64,000 nt of DNA from Nipponacmea schrenckii. Its lineage: Eukaryota; Mollusca; Gastropoda; Lottiidae. The stretch is taken from assembly GCA_030562195.1 (NCBI GenBank), contig CM060203.1:10740208-10804207 (forward strand), in the 5' to 3' direction. The translations under genes and the position numbers were made by a program. The notes below the pieces were generated by a model. That model saw only the letters and a program-made list of their open reading frames with translations, was not told where the DNA came from and made no database searches. Below, one piece after another: positions 13,001 to 26,000 of this stretch (position 1 is its first letter; every line of letters begins with the position of its first letter).

Positions 13001-16000
13001 AACTGTTTATTTAGTGCATATCTACTGTTTGATCTTGGCATTGCTTCTTTTATAAAAAATTTTATAGTCAATTTGTGACATTATGGAATTAAAACTTGCT
13101 TTCTTGAACAATTGTAGCTACCCAATATGTCTGCCTAACAGGGTGGCAAGTGGCAATCAATATTCAAGAAAAAGAAATGCGAAAGTCAATAATATAAGTA
13201 TAAAACTTCAATACTGGAATACATTCAATTTAAATAAATAAGAATATAAAATTGGCCAGAATATAACAGCTGTACCAGTTTATCAATATTTTTCACTTAC
13301 ACTGGAAACTTTGTAATGATTAACTCAATTTTCCCATTTTTAAAACTATTTAAATTAAATTTAAATTGCTCTGTACAGTAATTAATGTTAAGACCTCCTC
13401 CTCTTCAATTATTACAAGTTATTTAGTTAAAATGACAGGTCAAAGTATACCTCAAATTAGATATTTATATTTCAATTTTATGTTTCTCTCCCCTGTGGCC
13501 CCTACCTGAATACTGTTCATCTTATCACAAGGTCTATAAGGTAAATAAGTCTAAGTCTAATAGGAAATAAGGTTTAAATGTACTTACTCTATCCTTACAA
13601 TAATATCAATGTGATGTGTAGAATGAAAGATTACAACGTTAACTAAGCAAATAATTCTTTTAAGGAGTTTTAAAAAGTTATGAAGTTGTAAAAATTAGAA
13701 CTTTCAATTCTGTTCTGTTTGAAGAAGAATGAATGAATCCTCAATGAATCTTTTGAATAAAATCAGTCATGATGCATGCTATTGTAATTACTTCTTATAA
13801 ATTATATCAAGAATTATGAACAACAACAAGTAATCAATGTTATAATATGCTGGTATAAACTTTTGTTTATGATCAATACAACGTGTGTTATGATTAGTAC
13901 ATGTTTTAATCTGAGGCACTGATCTGTCAATGGTAGTTTAATATCTTATAATCAATATTATCACTCATATTTAATGCTTATTTCAAATTAATTATAACTT
14001 AACATTATATCATTTTATGTTTTTTTAATGCTTATTAGTATTTAATGAAATCTTTTATATAATATTAAACCTTTTTGAGTTGTTATTGTCACTTTCAATG
14101 AATCAATGTATAAACAAGTGAAAGAAACATTGCCAAACTTCCTTTTTGATTTGATAAATATTTACACTAAAATACTTACAATGAGTGTTACAAAGTCGAG
14201 GTAATAGATTAATCCAACCCTTATTTTTTTTTTTAATTCACTATATTCATTGTATTGTCCCCATATAAGACAGGATCATAACTCAAGAAATTACCTCACT
14301 TTTTCTTGTGAACAAAAATAGTCATCTCTACCAATTCGTGCTATACCATTTCCTAGAAAAACTTTATTGCGTTGATACTTAGCTACAGCTCCCCTTCGAC
14401 ACTTTCCTTCCATATCACAATACACTGCTACCTTATCCCCTTTTAACATATCTACAAACAAAAATTACATGATAAGGACAAACAATCATCTGAAATAAAT
14501 TCATTTTAACCCTTTGAACCCTGAGTGTAATTTAGATAGAACGTCATATACCCTGAGCTCCAAGCAATATTTCTTAATTTGTATGACGTTAATGTTGTAT
14601 GATGTCACTTGACAACAGCTCGGTTTACCGGCTCATCGGTATATATCATATAAGGATGAGCCGATATACCGGCTCAATCGGGTTGAAAGGGTTAATGAGA
14701 GCACATATTCATTAACCAAACATTTCAAGGTCTGAAAATCATCTGATAATATCAGAATTGGGAAAAAAAACTTACAAGCTAACAATCTGAATATGAAGCC
14801 AAGGGCAACAACTCAAAAACATTTTATTGAAATATTGTCAATTCAAACTTGCTTCAGATCACTCTGTATTTGGATACCTGGTTTAATCAACATCAAATGG
14901 AAACTCAACTCAATGAATGGACCAATAAATGGGGTGGGCAACTAACAACTGACTAGTTTTTCCGTATAGCAGATTTTCATGTTAGAGTATGAGAAATCAT
15001 TCTACAAATAAATAAATAGCTAGATAAAAAGGAATGTTATAACAAGGATGTCAACATATAAGTTTAACTTACTTGAAGGTGCTCCCCATGATTCCCTGAG
15101 CAAAAATGTCTGCCCCTCGGAGTACAGCAGTACCACATAGCAAGTCAATAATCACTTCTTTTTCTACCTGAAAATCAAATTATATTGAACTCATCAAAGG
15201 GATATATAGGCATATAGATAATTGTATGACTTGTAAACAAAACTTTCACACCTTTGAAAATAAACTTTAATAATAGTATTGGCATTTCCATCTATATAAA
15301 GAAATTCAACTTACAGGGATCACATCATTTTTAGGTCCTCTATTTTCTATCACTAAACAATCTTTTAGCGCAGGATGTAGCCACATCTTAAACTCTTTGA
15401 TATTTTTCTGTCTACATTGCTGTAAATCACAAGAGGAACAGTGAAAACGATAAATTAACTCTTCAATTCTTGGTCACCAGTATTTTTATAGGGAAAATAC
15501 CAGTAGGTAAGCTTATCAAATTAAGTCAAGATTTGAATCCTAGTAAATTTGGAACTTGTTCAAAGCAATCCGATGAAAACTATTGCGTTCACAAGCCAAC
15601 TTTGGATGGACAAACAAGGGTGGCGACAATAAAGGACTACATATATAATGTGGGCATATAAAAAAGGGTAGTGTACTGAATTTTAATGAAGGAATACAAC
15701 ATATTTTTGGACACTTTTGACACTTTAATATCTGGAGTATCCTTATATGAATTATCTCACTTGTACACAATATAGCAAGTCTTCAAATACAGGGTAGAAA
15801 GAATGAAATAAACTTACAAAATCTAAACTTTGCTGAACCTGAGAAAGAATGCTGTCAGCTGTGTCTATTTGAAGGTTTAATCTAAGGGTTGTGTATGATG
15901 GAGGAATTCCTAACCATTTGATTAAATTATTAACTCTCAAACTATTATCTTCATCGGGCTGTTGAAAAATTTATAATTATAATTATTCAGACTTGAACCG

Positions 16001-16569
16001 GCTACTGTTTATAAAAGAACAGTAACATACCATACTTTACATGTGAAGACCTTGGTCTGAAACTTGCTGTCTCTATTCCAAGCCTCTGAGATAGCTTTTT
16101 GGGCATATATGGCATTGGAAAAATCAGAAATACTAAGCCACAAAAATTGGGGCTTTTTAAATGATCAAATTTATGAATACATATAAATATGAAGTTTTAA
16201 ATCAGAAAATTTACAGTCACTTGTAAAATGTAAAATCAATGTGATTTGAAAGAATTTTCTTAAATTAGGAAACTTATTTGATGCATTTTCCAGTTGTCCA
16301 GTCATGAAATGTGGGTCAAAGTGATGACTGACGGATTCATACAGAAAAACAGGACAATCTGATTTTAATTATTTTATTGAACATCTGAAACCCAACAACT
16401 TAGTGTCATGATTGTTGCCTGGTTGGCCAATTTTGAGAAGTAAAATGTTTTATGTGCATTCTAAAACAGCAGCCGGTTGTCTTATTTATTATCGAAAGAA
16501 TCTACTCACATAAGATCTTGAAATGGCTGAAACAGTTTCTGTGTTCCAAATCGGGATGGGGAGGCTCAT
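10026..16569 (-). CDS. NSUN6: NSUN6-type RNA cytosine-C5 methyltransferase
   Basis: Predicted SAM-dependent RNA m5C methyltransferase; in other animals NSUN6 modifies C72 of tRNA-Cys and tRNA-Thr and some mRNAs. Coding exons in transcription order: 16510-16569, 15818-15958, 15315-15419, 15073-15167, 14295-14451, 12694-12851, 12086-12126, 11625-11769, 10921-11078, 10455-10580, 10026-10187. Phases agree except at one junction. Landmarks: [10 protein letters not shown] in exon 2, the PUA region in exons 4-5 ([16 protein letters not shown], then [14 protein letters not shown]), [14 protein letters not shown] motif across exons 6-7, [14 protein letters not shown] in exon 8, [13 protein letters not shown] with the PC cysteine in exon 9, LLYSTCTVT with the catalytic TC cysteine in exon 10, and the end [11 protein letters not shown]. 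About 450 residues against 469 in human; exon 1 is the least certain. The exon 4/5 junction is out of frame by one base. An extra G in a G4 run explains it. Confidence 0.95.
12391..12477. repeat. Perfect 35-bp inverted repeat with 17-nt loop
   Basis: The left arm, 12391-12425, begins AAGTAAAAATATATACGAGT. The right arm, 12443-12477, is its exact reverse complement over all 35 bases. The spacer is 12426-12442. It lies in the NSUN6 intron between exons 12694-12851 and 12086-12126. A perfect arm in otherwise diverged AT-rich DNA points to a young foldback element or a recent palindromic duplication. In the pre-mRNA it would form a stable 35-bp hairpin. Confidence 0.9.
14506..14695. mobile_element. 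Short inverted-repeat element (MITE-like), copy 1
   Basis: The left end TTAACCCTTTGAACCCTGAG matches the reverse complement of the right end CTCAATCGGGTTGAAAGGGTTAA with few mismatches, giving about 190 bp in total. Inside are further inverted pieces (GGCTCATCGGTATAT against GAGCCGATATACCGGCTC). No coding capacity. Related copies lie in introns of the giant gene at about 41802-41986 and 44387-44571. It occupies the NSUN6 intron upstream (in transcription) of exon 14295-14451. Confidence 0.7.
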
Positions 16570-17780
16570 TTTGATAGAGAGCGATTTTTCAGAAGAAAAA
16601 AAAATGTAAACAAACACGAAATTTACACGCAGTGGTGTAAGACGCGAGGATGTCAAACCGCCCGAACCAAACCAAATGGTCCACACAAAAACGAACATTG
16701 AAAAAATAAAATATATATTTATATATATGAGGCGGACTAATAACTTACAACCACATAAACATAATAGCCTATTAGAACCAGATAACTTCATCCAATCAGT
16801 TTTTTCTAAATTTTATATTCTGTGACTAACCCGATTTCCACAATCGACATCAAATCTGACGTTAAATTTGAAGTAAATTTATTTATCATAGTAAGTAAAC
16901 AGGTACAAAATAACGAGTCACCGGAATGTTAGTGCTTTTGTTTTTCTTTTCTTGGAGAAAAAAAAAGATTGAGTTACACTTTGTTGCTTTTGTCAATGTT
17001 ATTGTAGGTAGTTTTGATCTTTTCTACTTTTAAGATAGAATCAACAGAGCGCATACCTTAAAGGGATAAGAGGTCTTAGAATGAACGAAAAATTTGACAA
17101 CTTTAAACTTGGGCTATAAGAGCTCTGTTCATCAGTAAATATACCTGCTGTCATAAATAACATAAAAAAAAAATAAAATATCCCCAAAAAACTAAGTAAT
17201 TATCCATAAAGATGCATATTTGATTAAGCTTTTTAAAAAATCGACTTAGTTCTGAGAGTTTCTCAGATTTTAAGGGATTCTGTTACTTTATGACACCAGG
17301 TAAGTTCACTGATGAATATATATACTCATATTGACCATTCTTGAGAATTAAAATTTTATGTTCATACTAAGATTCAGTATCCCTTTAATAATAAGACTAT
17401 ATAATTGACAAGTAGTTCGTTGTATTCGCCCATGTTATATATTCGTGATTTTGGTTCTTATAAGTAAAAATATCGACTATTCCTAATCCTATTTCTGTAG
17501 AATTATATTATTTCTCAGAAATATTAACCACCTGAATCAATTTCTAGCGAAGAGAATTTGGTCACAGCTTTTAACTTTATTACTCATATATCCATTATTT
17601 TACATTCATTTTAACCAATCAACAAAGAACACGTTAAAACACGCTAGAATTGGGCTAACTCGAATATTTTGGTGCATTCTTCTTAATTATTATGGATTTT
17701 GAGTGACCTTGTTATTTAAGTTTAGCTTTTAGCCATAGTTTAACCATTTTTAGCAGACCATCATTTTAAAATTAAAGTTA
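16570..17780. other. Upstream region of NSUN6; no gene seen
   Basis: This stretch should hold the NSUN6 5' UTR and promoter (minus strand). A TATATATTTATATATATG tract lies at about 16710-16730. No CpG-rich promoter, second gene or RNA gene is visible. Low-complexity AT-rich sequence continues to the minisatellite. Confidence 0.4.
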
Positions 17781-17799
17781 AGCACAAGTTCTAAATATT

Positions 17800-18560
17800 G
17801 GATTTCAATTTAATATTAATGTTTCACTGGGCTAACATATAAGATTTCAAATTGATATCAATGTTTCACCAGGTCCAAATATTTCAAATTGATATCAATG
17901 TTTTACCAGGTCCAAATATTACATTTTAAATTGATATCAATGTTTCAATAGCTCCAAATATTAGATTTCAAATTGATATCAACGTTTCACCTGGTCCAAA
18001 TATTAGATTTCAAGTTGATATAAATGTTTATCGAATCCAACTATAAGATTTCAATATTGATATCACTGTTTCACAGGTTCAAATACTAGATTTCAAATTG
18101 ATATCAATGTTTCACCGGGTCCTAATATAAGATTTCAATATTGATATCAATCTTTCACCAGGTCCAAATATTATATTTTAAATTGATATCAATGTTTCAA
18201 AAGCTCCAAATATTAGATTTCAAATTGATATGAATGTTTCAAAAGCTCCAAATATTAAATTTCAAATTGATATGAATGTTTCACCTGGTCCAAATATTAG
18301 ATTTCAAATTGATTTCCACTCTTTACTCAAAATTAGTTATGACAATCAATATTGTTTGCCAGGACCAAAGTCGAGTTGAAATGGTATCAATTTCTCACCA
18401 GGTTTTAATATCAGATTTAATCAATGTTTCACGATGTCCAAATATTAGATTTCATATTGATATCAATTCTTTACCTAGCCCAAAATTTGTTTTCGAATTG
18501 ATATCACTGTTTTACTTAATCATATTAGCTTTCAAATATATCAAATTGTTTCACAGATCA
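17800..18560. repeat. Minisatellite with TTTCAAATTGATATCAATGT core
   Basis: About 16-18 imperfect tandem units of roughly 35-50 bp, each containing (A)TATTAGATTTCAAATTGATATCAATGTTTCACCAGGTCC or a variant. Units in the middle are most alike and the edges decay, as expected for an array growing by unequal exchange. The core ATTGATATCAAT is itself palindromic. It is intergenic, about 1.3 kb upstream of the giant gene's TATA box. The open frame through it is an artefact of the repeat. Confidence 0.9.
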
Positions 18561-19215
18561 TAACTATGATTAAGGTTTATGTATATATCACATGCGCTAA
18601 TATAGGAAAGACGTATGTCTCAAAGTGGCCTATACCAGCATGTTATGGTTATTTAATATCTTGATATAACCGATATCAAATCAAATAGTTTTTGAGAAGG
18701 TTTGATATCAGTTTTTATAATATACCCCCCTTCAGATAAACAGATATCAGAAATGATATGTTTAGATATGGATTGACGTAAATTAATGTATTCAAATTCC
18801 TTTACATAATGAATATTATATAAGGCCTTTTGACTTTTTGTCAATAAATTGCGACAAACAAAAAATTCCGAATATCAAAATCCCATAATCTATACGCTGT
18901 AACAGATGGATCTGTATATCTTAACCTACGCATTTTTGATAGTCAACAACATTTTATACTTCGCAGAAAGATCAAAAATCAATATGGAGACCCTGTTAGG
19001 CATTAAAGTGGTTTTTCTCATTTTAAATTCCTCAGTAACCGAATATATTTAAAAATAATGTATGGTATCAAACTGATTTTCATTTTGTTTATGTTTAGTT
19101 CAATTATTGACTCTTGACAGTAAGCATGTCTTTAACAAATTCATTTGCATATTAAAGCTATGCCATTTTTATGAAAGTTATATATGTGCGCACAAATTTT
19201 ATAATTCATAATTCA

Positions 19216-19244
19216 AAAAAAAAAAAAAAAAAAAAAAAATAAAA
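19216..19244. repeat. Poly-A tract
   Basis: A run of about 24 consecutive A (with one T shortly after), about 570 bp upstream of the TATA box of the giant gene. It may be the tail of an old retrocopy or simple slippage; no source element was recognised beside it. Confidence 0.8.
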
Positions 19245-19815
19245 TGAAATTTTGAACCTATTTCATATAAAAATCAACTTACATACAAACCCGTTTTAAT
19301 CAAAAGATTTAAACTCAATGAAATAGTTCTGAGATATTTTAGATGCGGTGCGTAAGTACCTAACGTACTTATACTTCATTAAGTTACAAAAATTTTACCA
19401 AATGAAGTTGTCATGGTAATGCACTTTTTCGTGCTAATATCACAGAGTTATATTTACTCTGTGCTAATATCACACGATATACCATTAAAATGCACCTTTA
19501 ATACATTTGCATTGTTCGAAGTATTATTGCCTATAAGCCATGAGTGAACGGTAAAGGAATTTTCAAAAATTATTGGCTTGGCTGACCATCTGGTACCATG
19601 AAAACCGATTAATATTTACAAAGTCATATATTAAATGGCTTTCCGATCAATGCAATTCAATTCTTAAGATATTAGCCAATGACTAAAGCCCCATATGCCC
19701 CAATTTTCCGATATGTCAGAGAAATACGCACGAGGTAAACAGAATTGAATTGCTTGCAAAAAGTAAGCAAATTTTTTAATTGATCGCCCTGACTTTCATA
19801 ACCAGTAACGGGCAG

Positions 19816-19850
19816 TATAAAAGGCCAGTTTAAGACACGTCTCATTAGAG
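19816..19850 (+). promoter_or_regulatory. TATA box and initiator of the giant secreted-protein gene
   Basis: A textbook TATAAAAGG lies at 19816-19824. An initiator-like TCATTAG lies at 19842-19848, with its A about 28 bp downstream of the first T of the TATA box, the usual spacing. The ATG follows at 19986, giving a predicted 5' UTR of about 140 nt. A strong TATA promoter is typical of genes with high, tissue-restricted output such as secreted matrix or mucus proteins. The start site is inferred from sequence only. Confidence 0.75.
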
Positions 19851-19985
19851 GACATTTTAGGTCCCCGAATCAGTACGAGTGTCGCAGCTTGTACTATCTG
19901 TCTTCAAACAAATCTTGAATCTACAAGAAAGCACACTGAAGAGAGACACTAAAACCACTATTCGACGTTGTTAACCAAGGGTACT

Positions 19986-20062
19986 ATGACCCGTCCCTTG
20001 ATTTCTTCTCTCGGTTTGATATTATGGATTTTGACCATTGCTACGTCCCTCGACAATGTCAA
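19986..20062 (+). CDS. Giant gene exon 1: signal peptide
   Basis: The ATG at 19986 is the first good start after the TATA promoter. Residues 2-4 include Arg (MTRP), followed by a hydrophobic core [14 protein letters not shown] and a likely cleavage near TS-LDN at about residue 22. The exon is 77 nt and ends at AA|GTAAGT in phase 2, joining a 977-bp intron. The reading frame continues as N-A-G-F-C in the next exon. Confidence 0.88.
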
Positions 20063-23000
20063 GTAAGTTTCCATTTTATCAAATTTCATCAAACCATTTT
20101 CCATCCAATTCCACCATTCATTCACTCCCATTCGTGCCTTGCTTCTTAATCATCATTACCTAATGAGCATATGATACATTGTCGTATTTTGTTTCGACGA
20201 TAAAAACCCTCTTTCCATAATTCGAAACTGTATATCAAAGTCATTGTTCTTGGTTCATTCACCATTCTTAACTAATGAGTTATCACCAATACCAATGCCT
20301 GTCATGAAAACCGCAATATCACCGACGATAGCAACTACATTCTTGTATCATTATCTCGAATCACTGAAAGATTTCCACGACTGTCTGAACAAAGTAAATA
20401 TTTTCAATTTTTTCCAATATTGTTCTTATGAGAATTGGAATATCAGCCCCAATATAGTACTGTTAGTCTTTACGTTGATAAAAATAATTTTAAAAAATCA
20501 CACGCCTTCAAAACCTGTGTTTACCGACAATATAATATTTCTATGACAAAAGTTATTATTAAAATTCACAATCACAATCCTCAAAAAAGATCGCCATTTC
20601 TTCATTTCCATTAACGGCTTTTTTTTTTAATGTCATTAAAGTCATTTAGGATTGAATCATGATGATCATCGTTCCAGATATAATTATTATTATTTCATTA
20701 TTCCCTATCTTAATTATCTTTTGGATTTTCATGTTATCATCTTTTATCATATCTTTATCATTAGTATTAGAGAATATACATTGGATCATTATCACCATAT
20801 TTTATATGAATTGGATTTATATTCTTGGATAATCATTCAAATTGTTGGATCATCAATGTGTTTCTTTATGGAATAATACTGTTTCTCAAATAAATTGATC
20901 AAAAAAGGATAATACTCACTTTTCCATGGCATTTCTTTTGTCAATAAAGTTTGAGCGCATTTGAAATTTCAATTTACATTAAAAAAAACTAGTAATCTAC
21001 TTGGAGTTTTTTTTGATTTCACGTATTTTTGGTTTTCAGCGCCGGATTCTGTAAAGTGAATCAGGAAGTAAAGTTATTTGAATACGCAGCATGTACAACG
21101 ACTGACCTTTACCGACTGAGCAACCAAGGCTATGGACTGGATACGGAAGCATCTGCTAAAACGGCCGGTGTTTCCCCGGATGACTTCTTTCCAGTGTTCA
21201 ACGCACAGGACCCTAATTCCAACTGCACTTACTCTAAGTAAGTATTCTATTTTCTTTTTTAAAGTTTAATTGAGTCATCCTTTATCAACTTTAATTTCCA
21301 ACTACAGGATATCGTATTTGGTACACCACTTCAATAAGAAAAAAAATCTGGATTTTCATTTGCTATTTATTTTAGGGTGAGCCATAATATCACCACTCAG
21401 TGCTGTATCGGATATCAAGGGCCCAATTGTGACGAGGGTGAGTTAAACAGAAAATTTTCATTCTATTGGGGGTCCAAAAATAAGATACATAAATAATTAG
21501 TCCATATTTGAATGGATTGTCTAGCCTAGCATAGTAAGCATAGTATAGCATAGTATGCGTAAAATCTCAGACATAAAGCGGAGCTGACAATCGTATAATG
21601 TTTTACATATCAAAATGCACCAAACGGCACCTAGCTCATCAAGATTATTTTTGATACGTTCCGTGGCGAAAATGAAATACATATGATGTCTAATTGTCAG
21701 ATTAATCAATCAGAAATAGTGTAGAACGGCCATTTTATAGAACAGTGGGCTACATAGGATCGAATCCGAAAGTTCCATTCTATATACGGGCGTATTTATA
21801 ATCAATGCCCTTTTTCCTACACGTATATTTCTGACAATCACTCTTTAAAACTAATAAAAATCATCTAGACATTGGTTTCATCTGAATTGGAAAATATTAC
21901 TTTTCTGATTAGGACCTAATGAATTTAGAATTACGATAACGATGTCGACGTACAATTTTGGAACAAGCCTATAATCTGTAAGGAAGGTTGTATCATAGTG
22001 ATAAACGTCTTATTCATAATCGTGCTTCCGTAAAATATGATGTCTAACAAATTAACCTGTGGATTAAATTACCAAATAAAAATTTGATTAATTAATTTCA
22101 GCAACTTGTCAACCAGAATGTGTACGGGGTAACTGTACAGGACCAAACACTTGTTCGTGTCCTGATGGTTTCAGAGGCAGCTACTGTGAGGAAGATCAGA
22201 GTGGTAAGTTTAAAATATAAAGTTCTAGAGCTCTATTGACCAATGTATCTTTGCTTTTGCATCCAAAGCAGATTTTTCAGGATGATAATTTTTTTTAAGA
22301 GAAAGGACATACAAAGTGCAATGAATCATACAGAAGTCGGGAACTTATACTTCTGGCATGTCCATGTCCACTCTAGCCTTAAACTCAGTTTTGTTTATTT
22401 TCAGCTGTAACTGAATCCATGAAGTACTGTTATACCTCAGAAGCTGGTTGTAGTGGTGTTAAAACTGGTGGCAATGCTGTAGTTATGTCATTTGACGCCT
22501 GTTGTACAGCAGGAGGCTCTGGAAAATTCTGGGGTTCCAGTTGGGACAATGCTGACTGCAGACAATGTTTTGATGGTTGGTTTTTTAAGTAGATTTATTT
22601 AATAAGCAATACTGACACTGTTGACCCTCCAAATGGAATGTAGAGTGACAAACCCAGATGGAAAGTTATGTTGCTTCAATATTTTGATATTATATTGCTC
22701 AAAAGGTGAAAATAGATTCTACACTGAAGTTTTCAGATTGGATTCTTGTACCCATGGACCTCTTAGTTTTTGATTTAACCAGTTTTTAGTACCTAGACTT
22801 TCTAACCAATACCTTTCTATAGAAAAAAAAATCAAATTTGAATGTTTTAATTTTAGGTGATGTTCGCATCATCAACCAGACTGCTGATATCACATTTAAG
22901 AGTTGTATGGCATCAGGTGATTCATTATACCGAACATTTGACGGGGTTATTTACAATTATAAATCAACTTGTGAGGTTTTGTTGACTCAGACTACTGAAT

Positions 23001-26000
23001 GGAAAGTCACTGCCTCAACAGATTGTAATGCAGAGTCCATCTGCCAAAAGGTAAGTTCTTCTGCTAAATGAAGATACCATAATGTTGAAAGAAGAGTCTA
23101 GCTGCTAAAAGGTATACCTGTCTCCCTGATAAAAGAGATCTAATTTGCTAAAAGGAGATGCTAAAAGGAGAGGTCATATGCCTTAACAAGAGTCCATATG
23201 CATAAATGAGTCCATCTGTATAAAAGAAACGCATCCGCTAGAAGCATAGTGCATCTGCAAAAGGTGGGTTTGCCTACAAAAAGGAGAATCTGTCTGCCAA
23301 AAGGTGTTATTGTATCTGTAGTTAGTTAGATACATTCTCCCCTTTTTAGACCTATTATGGCTATAAATTCATTATGTTCTCAATTACAGAAAGTTCATAT
23401 TAGAGATAATGTAAATAGCCATTTTATTGAGTATTTGGAAGGAGATGTCTACATCAACAAAGTTAAATGTCCAGTCACTCAAGAATCAGCCTACTCTGAC
23501 TCGAGTAAGTTCGTTTTCAATATTTCTCTTTAACAAAAGTACCTATCTTTCCATTGATTGAACTTATGCCCATATCTGTTAAAATTTCTGTAACAAAGAA
23601 ACATTACTAAATCCTCTGAAAGTCTACAGCCTAATGTTGTTAATTTATTACTAGATTTTGACCTAGGAAATATGTCAAAAATATTTTTTTAAGATCAATC
23701 AAGCAATACCGAAATTAAATCTCATTTTTTTGTAGGTGTCAATGTTGTCCAGACTGGCGATGCCATGTACATCAAACATTCACTTGGTTTTACTGTCAGA
23801 GTTGACCGTTTTGGTGCTGTTTATGTGACAGTTCCTAAAGCTAAACGTGGTGAATTGACAGGAGCTGGTATGTGTGGAGACTTTGACTTAGATGTCAGTG
23901 GTAGGTATTCATTATAATATTATCAACCCCGAACTATTCCACTGACTCATTTATAAGTAGCTTTTTGGTTGTGAATAAGGAATACTATTCCATTTATTGA
24001 TACTGGGAATAATTGGGCAGAATATTTCATGGGGTCATTCTTGTTTTTTTTTAGATGAAGTTGCCTTAGGACAAGATGGATTTAAAGCTAAAGAATTGGG
24101 TGATAGTAACCTGGTTGAAAGTGGAACTGTAAGTATAATATAAAAAATTAATGCCTTTAATTTATAAATGAAAAAAAGTTAAAAAATGATCAGTAACCGA
24201 TCCCTGTGTTCTTGATACTGAAGGCTAATTTTGTTCTTTCTGATATTTTGGTGATTAAATTAGGTCTTTTTCTTTTCCCTTTGCCTTTTATCAATTACCA
24301 TTTTTACCGTCTCCATTAACTATTTTTAATTCTTAATTTTTATAACCACTTATATTATATTTTCAGTGTGGACAACCTATGTTAGTCTGTTCTGGTGATC
24401 AAATTGAGAAAGCAAAATCTGAATGTTCATACTTAAAATCATCTATGTTCGCTGCCTGCCATCCATTGGTAAGTCACAGACATGTTCTATGAGACAACCA
24501 TCATTATCCTTTTGATACACGCTTGTAACAATTATCTTTGATTTTCGTACCATGTAATTATCAATCTCATGTGCTGTTTGTGAGGCTGTTGGAAACAACT
24601 ACTTTTTGTATGCGTTAATATTGCCCTGAGTAAGGACAGTCCGAACAGCTACCGGACATTCAGAGAAGCACTACTAATGCTGCAGTGATAGCTGAATGAA
24701 GCTCCTTCAGTTGATAAAGCAGATAAAAGTGAGTCCACAATCTCTTTGAGAAGAATATTTTTTTTTTGATTCTGTTCTATGATATTCAACTTGATGATAT
24801 TTTCCAGGTTGATGTAAACTCCTATTTTGAAATGTGTAAAGAAGCCTACTGTGCTGCTGCTATTGTTAGTGTAGAGTCAGCTAATGAAGCCAGATGTAAT
24901 AGAATAAAATGGTATGCTTCAGAATGTGGTTTAAATGATGTCGTTGTAAACTGGAGATCTACTCACTTGTGTCGTAAGTCATTTGTTCTTTATCACTTTT
25001 GTCAAATATGCTGATATAATTTTTGGGGGCAAAAACATCTTTTTTTTTTCAAAATTTCACTTGAACACATTACAAAAATTATATAATTAATATTTCGAGA
25101 GCCAATTGATTTAGAGATTATCTAAACAATAAATATTTGGTTTTCTAGCTATTGAATGTCCAGCTAATATGGAATATTCACAATGTGGTAGTGCTTGTCC
25201 CAAAGGCTGTGGTAATTACTTCACTTCAATGAGTAAAACTGAATGTAATGAATGTGTACCTGGATGCCAATGTAAAGCAGGACTTGTCTTACATAATGGA
25301 GCTTGTGTTACTGCTGACAAATGTACTTGTATATACAACTCTGAAATTTACAACTACAATGCTTCTATTGAATCTCACTCTACTTGTGAATCATGGTATG
25401 TTTATATATTTCTATTCTTACTTATACATATACTTGAGGGCTACCGGGTCGTTTGTATTGTCATGTGTTAAAATAGCGTTTATTTTCGCATAACAATAGC
25501 AAGATTCACATTCATTCCTTATTTCTGCATTGGTCTATCTTTTTTGGTGAGATACGATATCCGGGATGGTCGGATATATTGAAGACAAACGTTGGTTTTG
25601 TAAATATATATGATATCATGGGAGTGAAGATGGTTCAGAGATCTGATTTGACATCTTGTTTCAAAGCTTCTATTTTTTATCAGATTAAAATGAGCTTCTG
25701 TATGCTAAAGATAAAGATTTTAACCTTCTTACACAAGAATGATGTTTTCTGTGCATTACAAAATTTGATTTGGCCTGATCATATGAAGCATGTTAAACCC
25801 ATTCAACATTAGCGGCATCTAACAACATTGAACACTATCATTATTACTGACGCTACGTTATATTATTGACAAAATCAATTTATTATAATTTTCAGTACTT
25901 GTGGTCTCTTTGGTTACTGGACATGTCTTAAGAGACCATGTGGAGCCACTTGTGAAATAGTTGGTGTTGGTTATACAACAACATTTGATGGTAAAAATAT

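Noticed and set aside
18276..18563. 95-codon frame near the 17.8-18.5 kb repeat
   Set aside because: It lies inside the minisatellite and repeats its unit; no start context or homology.
20244..20546. 100-codon plus-strand frame in intron 1 of the giant gene
   Set aside because: No family resemblance, AT-driven codon use, and no acceptor/donor pair that fits the frame between exons 1 and 2.
22405..22575. Assignment of the small cysteine exon to a TB (LTBP/fibrillin) domain
   Set aside because: Only the CC pair and a following Trp agree; the cysteine count and spacing do not.
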